Source: Rhizobium sp. CF080 (GTDB lineage: Bacteria; Pseudomonadota; Alphaproteobacteria; Rhizobiales; Rhizobiaceae). From it: a stretch of 64,000 bases of DNA. Below, piece after piece: positions 24,892-32,153 of this stretch. Within the stretch, counting starts at the first letter, position 1, and each line of letters begins with the position of its first letter. The notes beneath the pieces are model-generated. The model was given only the letters and a program-made list of their open reading frames with translations. It was not told where the DNA came from and made no database searches. The position numbers and the translations under genes were made by a program. The stretch covers positions 62,001 to 126,000 of the forward strand of contig NZ_AKKC02000005.1 of NCBI RefSeq assembly GCF_000282095.2, in the 5' to 3' direction.

Positions 24892-25473
24892 ATGAGCACG
24901 CGTATTCTAAAATCCATCGCCGTCTTCTGTGGGTCGAATTTTGGCGCGACGGATGCCTACACTGACGGTGCAAGGGCGCTCGGACATGCGCTCGCCGCCG
25001 AAGGTGTCGGCCTCGTCTATGGAGGCACTACAAAGGGCCTGATGGGCGTCGTCGCCGACGCCGTACTCCAGTCCGGCGGCGTGGTCCATGGTGTCATCAC
25101 CGAAAGCCTGCATCAGCGCGGCCAACAGCATCTGCTTCTCACGTCGCACGAGATCGCTCCGACACTTCGCATGCGCAAGCAGCGCATGGTCGAACTCGCC
25201 GACGGCTTCATCGCCATGCCCGGCGGTATCGGCACCATCGAGGAACTGATGGAGGTCTGGACGATGAACCAGCTATCGGAGATCGACAAGCCTGTCGGGC
25301 TGCTGAACACGTCCGGCTTCTTCGACAGCTTCCTGGGCTTCATCGACCACATGGTGGAAACGAAGTTCCTGCCCGCAGCGCACCGTCACTCGATCTCGGT
25401 CGACGTCGATACGGCCCGGCTGCTCGGCAGCCTGCGCCGTTTTGAGCCCGTCCGCATCCCGAAGTGGATGTAG
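24892..25473 (+). CDS. LOG-family nucleoside-5'-monophosphate phosphoribohydrolase (TIGR00730)
   Basis: This 193-residue protein has a Rossmann-like fold and begins KSIAVFCGSNFGA. The catalytic motif is PGGIGTIEELMEVWT, with the conserved Arg-containing RMRKQRMVELAD before it. Enzymes of this family release the base from AMP or cytokinin ribotides; many are annotated only as Rossmann-fold proteins. It starts at ATG 24892, seven bases after the AzoR gene, and is probably co-transcribed. Whether it makes cytokinin here is not known. Confidence 0.9.
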   Translation: MSTRILKSIAVFCGSNFGATDAYTDGARALGHALAAEGVGLVYGGTTKGLMGVVADAVLQSGGVVHGVITESLHQRGQQHLLLTSHEIAPTLRMRKQRMVELADGFIAMPGGIGTIEELMEVWTMNQLSEIDKPVGLLNTSGFFDSFLGFIDHMVETKFLPAAHRHSISVDVDTARLLGSLRRFEPVRIPKWM

Positions 25474-25629
25474 CCATGCCTCCGATCAAAGCAGGCGGTG
25501 AAGTGAGCGCCTTGAAGAGATCGAACTTGCGACCCATGACTTCGTCACATGGCCGGCAGGGGATCAGTGCCTTCGCTTAGGATTGCGAGAGATCTGGATG
25601 GCGAGATATTCCGCGGTCACGCCTTTGAA

Positions 25630-25809
25630 GATATCTGCGCAAAAAGGTATTGAACACCGGACGGCCAAGCCCATTCACTCCCGGAGCAACTATCAGGTCG
25701 AGCGAATGAACCGAACGATCAAATATGCTAACCATCAAACGCTATTATTAAGCACGAGATGATCAGCTTCGCCAGCATCTGAGTGACTTCGTCGTCGCCT
25801 ACAAAGCCT
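25630..25809 (+). pseudogene. IS481-type transposase, C-terminal fragment
   Basis: The frame reads KGIEHRTAKPIHSRSNYQVE and RMNRTIKYANHQT, then a stop. After a frameshift it resumes as DDQLRQHLSDFVVAYKA. The expected family sequence has G-I-E-H-R, H-P-W-T-N-G-Q-V-E-R-M-N-R-T-I-K with the catalytic Glu, and D-Q-L-R-x-H-L. Here W-T-N-G is changed to R-S-N-Y and a frameshift follows. The fragment is complementary in content to the N-terminal IS481 fragment at 15267-15712, so both could derive from one element type. Confidence 0.7.
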
Positions 25810-25817
25810 TATCCAGC

Positions 25818-26189
25818 ATGGTGGCGATTTATTTCTACCCCTATCAGGAGATCAACGTCCCGCTGTTCTACATCTCCCAGATGCTGTCGAGCATCGGCAT
25901 GGCGAGGGCGGCCGTCATCGGCGTCGTCGCCGGGCTGGGCGCGCAAAGCAAGATCGTCGCGCTGGCGCCGGCCTTCATAATCATGTTCGACACCGAAATG
26001 GATCCAGATCCTCGAAAAGAGTGGATCCCGCCGTGCCCGATTACGGACAAGATCACGTTCGTCGCGGTGAAACTTGCCAATCTCCCTCAATCGCGTAGGA
26101 AAATCCGCTGTGGCGCGCTTCCGACCACTCGGTCGGAATGGGTTGGCGCAGAATTGGCTTTGAGGCACAAACATCGCCCGATCGGGTGA
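25818..26189 (+). CDS. Fragment of an unrecognised membrane protein fused to the IS481 end
   Basis: The 123-residue frame continues directly from the IS481 remnant (AYKALSSM). Residues about 20-55 are a hydrophobic region with Gly/Ala-rich helices (SIGMARAAVIGVVAGLGAQ then VALAPAFIIMF). A polar, Arg-rich tail follows (KLANLPQSRRKIRCGALPTT). There is no own ribosome binding site. It looks like the surviving C-terminal part of a larger membrane protein that was cut at the IS boundary. The family is not recognised. Confidence 0.4.
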   Translation: MVAIYFYPYQEINVPLFYISQMLSSIGMARAAVIGVVAGLGAQSKIVALAPAFIIMFDTEMDPDPRKEWIPPCPITDKITFVAVKLANLPQSRRKIRCGALPTTRSEWVGAELALRHKHRPIG

Positions 26190-26280
26190 TGCTTGTGCGA
26201 GGGCCTGCCTTTAGGCAATCATGATAGTGCAGTGATCGCAGTAATTAGCAAGTCCCTTTGGTTAAACGAGAGGCGCTGAT

Positions 26281-27462
26281 ATGGATCATGTCGAGATCGT
26301 TGAAGGTATTTATCGAGCTGCCGGCGGAACCGACACCTGGCCACAGGCGCTTGGCTCGATCATCGAATATGTCGGCGCCGTCGCTGGAAACATCGTCTAT
26401 CAAGCTCCCGGAGGCCGCGGCAGCTTCCTCATTCCTGGGCGCATGCGCGAAGATTTAAATGCATTGTATCTCGAGCGCTATACCGGAAATCCGTATGCGC
26501 GCGCGTTCGAAAAAATCAGACCGAACGAAATAGCGGTCGGAAACACCCTGATCGATGCAGAGGCCGTTCGGCATTCCGCCTTTTATGCCGACATTTGCGA
26601 ACCTCAGGACATCTTCAATCAGCTCTTCATGCCGCATGCCAGCCTGCACGAGCGCGGAGGCATCGGAGGAATTGCCCTCTTCCTGTCTCGCCAACAAGAC
26701 GAGCATGTGCTGAAAGCCACGACGCGGCTGACACAGATCGCACCGCATATCGCACGCGCGATCGATTTGTCCCTCCAGATGAACCGGATAGGTCGTGGTC
26801 CCGGATTGGCGCAACGACTGATCGACGTAATGTCGGATGCTGCCGTGTTGATCGACGCGCGCGGCACGATCTTGCTGCTCAACCCGGCAGCCGAAGCTCT
26901 CCTGAAGCGAGGCGACGGCCTTTTTATCAGCAGATCCGAAAGGCCTGCACTCGCTGCCCATATGCCCGAAACATCGAACCGTCTGGCAAAGGCCATTCGC
27001 CAGGCGCTCATAGTCGCCTTGGGTGGAGACACGCCTTTCGAGGGAGCATTGCCGGTGTATAGACCGTCAGGCTTGCAGCCTTATTTGGTGGTCGTTACTC
27101 CACTCGCCCCAACGCCGTTCTCCGAGTGGGATGCGGTTGATGACGATGCGCGCGTTCTTGTTCATATTGTCGATCCGGAAAGCAAAACCCGCCTGCAAGC
27201 CCGGCAATTGCAGAACATCTTTGAACTTACTGAAGCCGAGACGAGGGTCGCGGCGCTGATCGGGACTGGAATGAACCTCCCTGAGGTCGCTCGGGTCCTG
27301 GGGATTTCGCCCAACACGGTGAAGACGCACGTCAGCCGGTGCTTTGGCAAAACAGGCGTTCGATCGCAGGCTGCGCTGGCGAGGTTGATCGCATCGATCC
27401 CAATTGCGGAGAAGAGAACAATAGCCGTGGCCCTCTCCGGCGACACGGCCTCGGCCGTTTAA
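26281..27462 (+). CDS. LuxR-type helix-turn-helix regulator with N-terminal PAS-like sensor
   Basis: This 393-residue protein has a GerE/LuxR helix-turn-helix at its end: LTEAETRVAALIGTGMNLPE then VARVLGISPNTVKTHVSRCF. Before it lies a PAS-like region (about 185-300; VLIDARGTILLLNPAAEALL). The first 170 residues have a conserved-looking sensor pattern without a named match. No receiver Asp is evident, so regulation is probably by ligand or an internal signal. It is monocistronic and located directly upstream of the LysE-type exporter gene, which it may control. Confidence 0.88.
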   Translation: MDHVEIVEGIYRAAGGTDTWPQALGSIIEYVGAVAGNIVYQAPGGRGSFLIPGRMREDLNALYLERYTGNPYARAFEKIRPNEIAVGNTLIDAEAVRHSAFYADICEPQDIFNQLFMPHASLHERGGIGGIALFLSRQQDEHVLKATTRLTQIAPHIARAIDLSLQMNRIGRGPGLAQRLIDVMSDAAVLIDARGTILLLNPAAEALLKRGDGLFISRSERPALAAHMPETSNRLAKAIRQALIVALGGDTPFEGALPVYRPSGLQPYLVVVTPLAPTPFSEWDAVDDDARVLVHIVDPESKTRLQARQLQNIFELTEAETRVAALIGTGMNLPEVARVLGISPNTVKTHVSRCFGKTGVRSQAALARLIASIPIAEKRTIAVALSGDTASAV

Positions 27463-27579
27463 TCGACCGTACCCTAGAAATTGAATGACTCAGCCTCAAT
27501 GAATCGCCCGACTGGGTGACGCGAGCTATTTGAAAAGCGCCAAATTACATCTCAGCCTAACAATCGCGTAGTTCTGACG

Positions 27580-28203
27580 ATGGTCATCATGCCGCTGCTC
27601 GCCTCGATAGCATTGCCGTACGCGCTCGTCTTGATGACCCCAGGTCCGAATTTACTTGTTGTTCTTCGAGTTGCCGTGAACCCGTCCTGGCATCGCTCTT
27701 TCAGTGTTGCGGCAGGCGTGGCGTCCGGCGCCGCCGTTGCATGCTTCCTTGCCGCCATAGGCGCATCGACTGTCGACACGATCGACGGCTTGGATCTCTG
27801 GGGTTCTGCCCTTCTCTCTTCGATTTTGCTGTATTCGGCATGGCGGCTCATCCGGCGACCGGCAAGCCCTCAAGCATCGTACTCACCGACAGTGGGGACG
27901 CTCAATCTCCGGCTCTTCGGCCTAGGATTGGTAACCGCTTTATCCAATCCCTTGTCTATTCCGTTTTTCGTCAGCTTCTACCTTGCCGAACCCGACTTCA
28001 GAACCCTTTGGGGTCGAGCGGTCGTGTGCTGTGTCATCTTCCTCATGGCGCTGACGTGGTTCACAGCCGTCGGCCGCCTGTTCTCCAGCTCCGCAATACA
28101 GCGCGCCGGCGCAAAATGGCGCGAGAGCGCACGGTTCACGTTGGCGATCACGATGGGAATTTACGCTCTGAAGTTGCTCTACGAGACTTTGATCGGCGGA
28201 TAG
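27580..28203 (+). CDS. LysE-family amino-acid exporter
   Basis: This 207-residue inner-membrane protein has about six hydrophobic helices. It shows the family N-terminal motif LVLMTPGPNLLVVLRVA with the PGPN turn, and NPLSIPFFVSFYL near residue 128. LysE/RhtB proteins export lysine, threonine or other small metabolites. ATG 27580 is used; ATG 27589 is an alternative. The LuxR-type regulator upstream is on the same strand at a distance of 117 bases. Specificity cannot be read from sequence. Confidence 0.88.
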   Translation: MVIMPLLASIALPYALVLMTPGPNLLVVLRVAVNPSWHRSFSVAAGVASGAAVACFLAAIGASTVDTIDGLDLWGSALLSSILLYSAWRLIRRPASPQASYSPTVGTLNLRLFGLGLVTALSNPLSIPFFVSFYLAEPDFRTLWGRAVVCCVIFLMALTWFTAVGRLFSSSAIQRAGAKWRESARFTLAITMGIYALKLLYETLIGG

Positions 28204-28247
28204 CATCTCGACGCATCCTGGTCGAATAGGTCGCGCGAATTTCGTGA

Positions 28248-28460
28248 CCGGCGGGCAGCGGCCACGCATTCGCGGATGCTCTCTTGGGCCTGCAGCCAGG
28301 CGATGCGGTAATTCTCCTCGCCTACGGCAAGGTTCACAAGGAAAGCCTGCCGATCAAGGAGGAGCTTCAACGTCTTGGCATGTTGTCCCGTTTTGACGCA
28401 GGCGCTGTGGGTATTTACGAGTGGCTAAGTACGTCCGCTAACGGAACTGGAACCATTTAA
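28248..28460 (+). pseudogene. Remnant of a SIS-domain-like protein, C-terminal part
   Basis: A plus-strand frame without a start reads SGHAFADALLGLQPGDAVIL and LAYGKVHKESLPIKEELQRL, closed by TAA at 28460. The pattern L-x-P-G-D-A-V-I-L-x-A-Y-G-x-V then a K/E-rich helix resembles the second half of a SIS (sugar isomerase) domain as found in RpiR-type regulators. An in-frame TGA at 28245 stops it upstream. The N-terminal half is not present nearby. The assignment is tentative. Confidence 0.3.
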
Positions 28461-28784
28461 ATCAAGTGGGGAAGACTGCCCCCTGCCGCGACCGATCCTC
28501 CTTGGCGCGGTAGGAGGCCTGGCACGGCGGATCACACGAGGGCGTATGTGCCAGGCCTCTTGCAGGCAACGGCCGCCCACGCGACGGCGCGCACTTGAAA
28601 CCGTTGAGTGGCCGCCGGTCGTGGCGGTGCTCAGGCTTGCTCATTGTGTGAAACTGACATGATGTGCAGAGGGGTCGAGAACTGCAAGCATTGCTTGGGG
28701 AATGAACGTTTCGCTGGTTGCTCGTTGGTCTATTCACCGCAGATGATGAAGCTGATATATTCTCATACCTAACGTGGCGGACGG
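28461..28784. other. Gene-free stretch
   Basis: About 320 bases between the SIS-like remnant and the hairpin cluster at 28785 show no supportable gene. The last part (around 28735-28780) is AT-richer and leads into a plus-strand terminator-like hairpin, so a short non-coding RNA on the plus strand is conceivable, but no promoter can be assigned. Confidence 0.35.
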
Positions 28785-28854
28785 AGCCCCGTGGCCGTAA
28801 TGGGCTGCGGGGCTTTTTCCGTTCTAAGGTGCATCCCAGAACGAAAGAGCCCCG
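28785..28854. terminator. Overlapping hairpins downstream of the porin gene
   Basis: AGCCCCG occurs at 28785-28791 and again at 28848-28854, with its complement CGGGGCT at 28808-28814 between them. Pairing the first two gives a plus-strand terminator-like hairpin followed by TTTTT (28814-28818). Pairing the middle with the last gives a longer stem, extended by CGTTCT (28820-28825) pairing with AGAACG (28838-28843). The two structures exclude each other because they share the middle arm. On the minus strand the longer stem would be the first hairpin after the porin stop codon, and may end that transcript. Confidence 0.5.
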
Positions 28855-28894
28855 CTTTCGCGAGGCCCAAGAGGCAGTGGGAAAGATAGTTCGT

Positions 28895-29551
28895 TTAGAA
28901 CTTCACGCCGACGCCAACCTTGACAGCATGCTGATTGAAATCGGTGTCAATGGTGCCGGCGCCAAAGTCGAAAGTCTCGCTGCCGAAGTCGGTGTAGCGA
29001 TATTCTACGCGTGCGAAGATGTTGTCAGTGAAAGCGTAATCAAGGCCAGCGCCAACGGTGTAGCCGCTGAAGGTCTCGCTGCGTTCTCCGAAGCCCGGCA
29101 CCGATGCTTCGCCGCGTGTGCCGGCCCAGCCGCCGGTCGCGTAAATCAGAGCCCGGTCGAAAGCGTAACCGAGGCGAACGCGCGCGGAGCCTTGCCACGT
29201 CGTCTTAACCTCGGCGCCGGCGGTAATTTCGTCCTCGTTCCAATTGTAATCGAGGTCGCCTTCAACGCCGAGCACGAGATTGTTGCTGAACTGGTGGTTA
29301 TAGCCAACGAACGCACCAAAAAGGCCGCCGTCGAGATCACTGCCAAAGGTCACAGGGGCGCCGCTGATGGTGGAATCCGCGTCACCCCAACCGTATCCGC
29401 CCTGGATACCGAGATAGGGGCCGCTCCAGGTAAACACGACAGGTACTTCCTCGGCGACTGGCGCTGCGGGAACCTGATCAACAGCATCGGCAGCATTCGC
29501 GACGCTGGCAAGGGCAAATACTGCTGCTGCGGTATAAAGAAGCTTTCTCAT
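28895..29551 (-). CDS. Omp25/RopB-like outer-membrane beta-barrel protein
   Basis: This 218-residue protein has a signal peptide (MRKLLYTAAAVFALASVANA, cleavage after ANA) and an eight-stranded barrel of the OmpA-like/porin_4 type. Hallmarks are WSGPYLGIQGGYGWGDAD at the mature N-terminus, VGYNHQFSNNLVLGVEGDLD, LGYAFDRALIYATGGWA, DYAFTDNIFARVEYRYTDFG and a final strand ending in Phe (VKVGVGVKF). GAGGAT precedes the ATG. Rhizobial RopB/Omp25 proteins stabilise the outer membrane. It is monocistronic, with the hairpin cluster at 28785-28854 beyond its stop. Confidence 0.9.
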   Translation of the reverse strand: MRKLLYTAAAVFALASVANAADAVDQVPAAPVAEEVPVVFTWSGPYLGIQGGYGWGDADSTISGAPVTFGSDLDGGLFGAFVGYNHQFSNNLVLGVEGDLDYNWNEDEITAGAEVKTTWQGSARVRLGYAFDRALIYATGGWAGTRGEASVPGFGERSETFSGYTVGAGLDYAFTDNIFARVEYRYTDFGSETFDFGAGTIDTDFNQHAVKVGVGVKF

Positions 29552-29762
29552 TATCGATCCTCGTTACGTAAAATTGGCTTTTGACAAATATAGCCCACGA
29601 CGCGAAAAAGACTGTAGCGCCAATGCCACACCCTCCTCGTGTATTGCGGTCAGCTTGAGAAGAGATTTCTTAATCTCCGAGATAGCCTACCCCTCATGCT
29701 GTCCAAGGGATCGTGTTGTGCTGCCGGATGTTAGGAAGGGGTGGGCTGTCGGAGTCGCTGCA

Positions 29763-30014
29763 ATGTTAGACTCGAAACGTTGGCGCCGACCTGTAGTCTA
29801 CGACGATGAGAACGGCGTTAGTCGTAAGGTAAGCAGCACTGAGCAGACTTCGGACATTATGATGACCTCACGGCCAGTGAGTCATGGGAATGAACTTGCA
29901 GCGGCTAGCAAAATCTTCCTAGATGTCATGAGTGGCAGCCGACCGGTAGCCGAAGCGCGGGCTGCGTTTCTGCGAGCTGCAGAGGAAGCGGACCTCGACA
30001 TCAGCGAAAATTAA
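29763..30014 (+). CDS. DUF982-like small protein (83 aa)
   Basis: The protein starts MLDSKRWRRPVVYDDENGVS and shows the DUF982 outline: two short beta strands at the N-terminus (VVYDDENGVSRKVSS), a central helix and turn, and a closing helix RPVAEARAAFLRAAEEADLD. No catalytic residue is known for this family, which is common in rhizobia. The ATG at 29763 has a weak GGAG upstream. It is a paralogue in outline of the frameshifted gene at 17040-17337. The function is unknown. Confidence 0.6.
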   Translation: MLDSKRWRRPVVYDDENGVSRKVSSTEQTSDIMMTSRPVSHGNELAAASKIFLDVMSGSRPVAEARAAFLRAAEEADLDISEN

Positions 30015-30214
30015 AAATCGCCACATTTGAATCGGGGGCGATTTCGTACGAGCCCGCCACAGCCCTCGGCTGCGTCGAAGTCGTACACTGGAATATCCTG
30101 AACTTTCCACTCGGCAGACGATGAGTGGGCCTTCATTTAGCTCGACTGTCTTTCGCGGAACTTTTCCCTCTCAGGCGGGTTCGGTGCCGGTCATCAACTA
30201 GGAGGAAATTCCCT

Positions 30215-30496
30215 ATGACACTTAAACTTCTTGCTGTCGCTGCCCTTTCGCTCGGTCTCGCCACAGCTGCAGTTGCTCAGACCGCCGGCGGCGGAAGCGG
30301 AAACAACGGCGCCTCGTCAGGTGGCGCGAGCGGCTCCAGCGCCAGCGGAGGTGCCGCCGGTGCCGGCAGCACTGCAGGCGGCGCCAGCTCCGCCGGATCC
30401 GGATCGTCTTCCTCCAGCGGTCAGCAGAGCGGTGCACAGTCCGGCGTGGACAAGTGTGTGCCGGACGCTCAAGGCAAGAAGCCAGTCGGCTGCTGA
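30215..30496 (+). CDS. Secreted Gly/Ser/Ala-rich low-complexity protein (93 aa)
   Basis: The ATG is preceded by AGGAGG at 30200-30205. The first 22 residues are a signal peptide (MTLKLLAVAALSLGLATAAV ending in AQ). Nearly all of the mature part, about residues 25-75, consists of Gly, Ser and Ala repeats. A short Cys-containing C-terminus follows (VDKCVPDAQGKKPVGC) that could form one disulfide bond. It is exported to the periplasm or beyond. Such proteins occur in Rhizobiaceae without known function. It is monocistronic. Confidence 0.7.
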   Translation: MTLKLLAVAALSLGLATAAVAQTAGGGSGNNGASSGGASGSSASGGAAGAGSTAGGASSAGSGSSSSSGQQSGAQSGVDKCVPDAQGKKPVGC

Positions 30497-30564
30497 GGGA
30501 GCGTGATCATCGGAACTAGCTTCAAGTACGATCTCGACGGGTCACTGAAGAAGCAGGAGCGGAA

Positions 30565-30687
30565 ATGTCTACAGGTGAGTATCTGATCATCAAAAATAGG
30601 TTGCAGCTCGGGAACCCAACACGTTGCTACCGGTTTGAACATTGGACGCAGCGGCCGCGTTTCTCCTATCTCCAGAACATCCCCTGA
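30565..30687 (+). CDS. Possible very small protein (40 aa)
   Basis: A 41-codon frame starts at an ATG with AGGAGC upstream and reads MSTGEYLIIKNRLQLGNP then TRCYRFEHWTQRPRF. It ends at a TGA about 45 bases before a strong terminator (30731-30753), as expected for a short transcript. No family is recognised. The evidence is ribosome binding site, position and terminator rather than homology. Confidence 0.4.
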   Translation: MSTGEYLIIKNRLQLGNPTRCYRFEHWTQRPRFSYLQNIP

Positions 30688-30730
30688 GGTGGCTGCGTTC
30701 CGTACTTCGTGAACTACCCCGCCAAACTTT

Positions 30731-30753
30731 GCCCGCTTAGGCGGGCATTTTTT
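30731..30753 (+). terminator. Rho-independent terminator
   Basis: GCCCGC (30731-30736) pairs with GCGGGC (30741-30746) through a four-base loop (TTAG) and is followed by ATTTTTT. The structure is a strong plus-strand terminator for the short transcript(s) from 30215 or 30565. On the minus strand it lies immediately downstream of the small gene at 30758-30916. Confidence 0.8.
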
Positions 30754-30757
30754 GGCT

Positions 30758-30916
30758 TTATCGCTCCAACTTGCGACGCAGCGCCTTCAGTAAGCCATCC
30801 AACTCGGCGTTGGCGTGGTCCGCGAGCATGAGATCTTCGCCAACCTCGATGATAGCGGTCAGCAACTCGTCTTGGCGCCATCCGGCGCCCACAGCCGCTT
30901 GGATGACGTCTTGCAT
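30758..30916 (-). CDS. Small helical protein, paralogue of the 13.2 kb pseudogene (52 aa)
   Basis: From ATG at 30916 the frame reads MQDVIQAAVGAGWRQDELLT, then AIIEVGEDLMLADHANAELD and GLLKALRRKLER. It is acidic and helical in the middle with a basic end. Upstream in the same frame RHLFCQIAIELP precedes the ATG, cut by a TGA at 30953-30955. The longer form is seen in the decayed copy at 13212-13472. It may therefore be a 5'-truncated gene that still makes the C-terminal part. No domain is recognised. Confidence 0.45.
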   Translation of the reverse strand: MQDVIQAAVGAGWRQDELLTAIIEVGEDLMLADHANAELDGLLKALRRKLER

Positions 30917-31083
30917 GGGCAGCTCGATCGCTATTTGACAGAACAGGTGCCTTCACGAGCTCGGACGTGTGGTGGAGATCGCAGACCTGCCGACTCGGAC
31001 GTACTTGATCGCAGCGCTTGGCGGAGGCAGGCCGAGAGGAGAGAGCTGATGCAGCCATGCGCCGCGGCATCTAGGCGCCCTAG

Positions 31084-31345
31084 CTATCGCGAGAACGTTG
31101 TTCCAGTGGTGCTGGCTTGGTTTAGCAGTGTTGCGATTGCGGTTATGAGTTGCGCCTCAACAAACTGCTTTTGAAGGACAATGATGCTCGGCACTCCGTG
31201 GGCCGACCAGAGGTTGGCGCTATATCCTGTTATATAGATGACGGGCATAGTCGGCGTTAATTCACGGGCTAGATGTGCAACGTCCCAACCGCTTGGGCCA
31301 GTGCCAAGCCGGCCGTCTGTCACTACGGCAGATAAAGAGGCGTCT
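31084..31345 (-). pseudogene. Truncated response-regulator receiver domain
   Basis: The minus-strand frame carries the C-terminal two thirds of a CheY-like domain: LSAVVTDGRLGTGPSGWDVA with the phospho-acceptor Asp, then MPVIYITGYSANLWSAHGVP with the switch Thr, and LQKQFVEAQLITAI with the conserved Lys. The usual K-P dipeptide is K-Q here. The N-terminal acidic pair and first helix are absent; upstream DNA in this frame is not receiver-like and overlaps the MOSC gene region on the other strand. It is a relic. Confidence 0.6.
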
Positions 31346-31426
31346 CTGTCACCCGACGTTTCGAATGGGAACCCGCTGCTTGTCACTACAGTTCCGCAAC
31401 CAGGAATGATCGCGACGAGGAGACGC

Positions 31427-32143
31427 ATGGGATTGGAGCTTCTCGGAATTATCAGAGAAATATGGCGCCACCCGGTCAGTTCCACGGGTGGCGAACAGCT
31501 GACATCGGTTGAGATCGATAAGGGTGGCATCGCCGGTGACCGCAGCTGGTGTATTGCAGATGCCAATACTGGCCAGCCGGCGGCCCCGGAGAAAGAGGTC
31601 CGCTGGCGTCCAATACTCTTCCTACAGTCAAGGTTGCTATCTGGTATGCCTGAAATCGGCTTTCCGGACGGTATGTGGGCAGCGGTCGATAGCAAGCACC
31701 TGGACGCCAAGCTGTCCATGCATTTCGGCTTCGATGTATTGGCTCGCCCTTATGAGAAGGCAGCCACTAGGCGCTACGATCCCAGCCCTCTCCACCTGCT
31801 GACCACTGGGTCTCTGGATCGTTTGGCGACACTGCTCGGCGAGAACTCGATGGATAGCCGCCGGTTTCGTCCAACGGTGTTGCTGGAAACGTCCGGCGAT
31901 ACGGGTTTCCTGGAAAAATTTTGGATCGGGCAAAAATTGCAGATCGGTCAGGTTACCGCTCGGGCCGATGGAGAAACCAAACGATGCGGCATGACGCTCG
32001 TGGCACAGCCAGGCCTTTCCGAGAACCCGGAGATCCTGAGAACCATTCTTCGCCAAAACCGGCGAAACCTCGGCATATACTGCACCGTCGACGCACCCGG
32101 CCGTATCACCCTCGGCGACCCAGCCTATAGAATTGTCGAATGA
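31427..32143 (+). CDS. MOSC-domain protein
   Basis: This 238-residue protein has a beta-rich MOSC architecture: an N-terminal MOSC_N-like part (LLGIIREIWRHPVSSTGGEQ) with the motif GGIAGDRSWCIAD near residues 33-45, and then the C-terminal MOSC part with RRFRPTVLLE and KRCGMTLVAQ. The Cys in R-C-G-M is at the position of the conserved Cys that binds the molybdenum cofactor or transfers sulfur in related proteins. GAGGAG precedes the ATG. It is convergent with the FAD protein and monocistronic. The substrate is unknown. Confidence 0.85.
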   Translation: MGLELLGIIREIWRHPVSSTGGEQLTSVEIDKGGIAGDRSWCIADANTGQPAAPEKEVRWRPILFLQSRLLSGMPEIGFPDGMWAAVDSKHLDAKLSMHFGFDVLARPYEKAATRRYDPSPLHLLTTGSLDRLATLLGENSMDSRRFRPTVLLETSGDTGFLEKFWIGQKLQIGQVTARADGETKRCGMTLVAQPGLSENPEILRTILRQNRRNLGIYCTVDAPGRITLGDPAYRIVE

Positions 32144-32153
32144 CATCCGACAA

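Noticed and set aside
28895..29551. Long plus-strand frame (28718-29584) antisense to the porin
   Set aside because: The minus-strand protein has a clear signal peptide and beta-barrel strand pattern; the plus-strand frame is its mirror.
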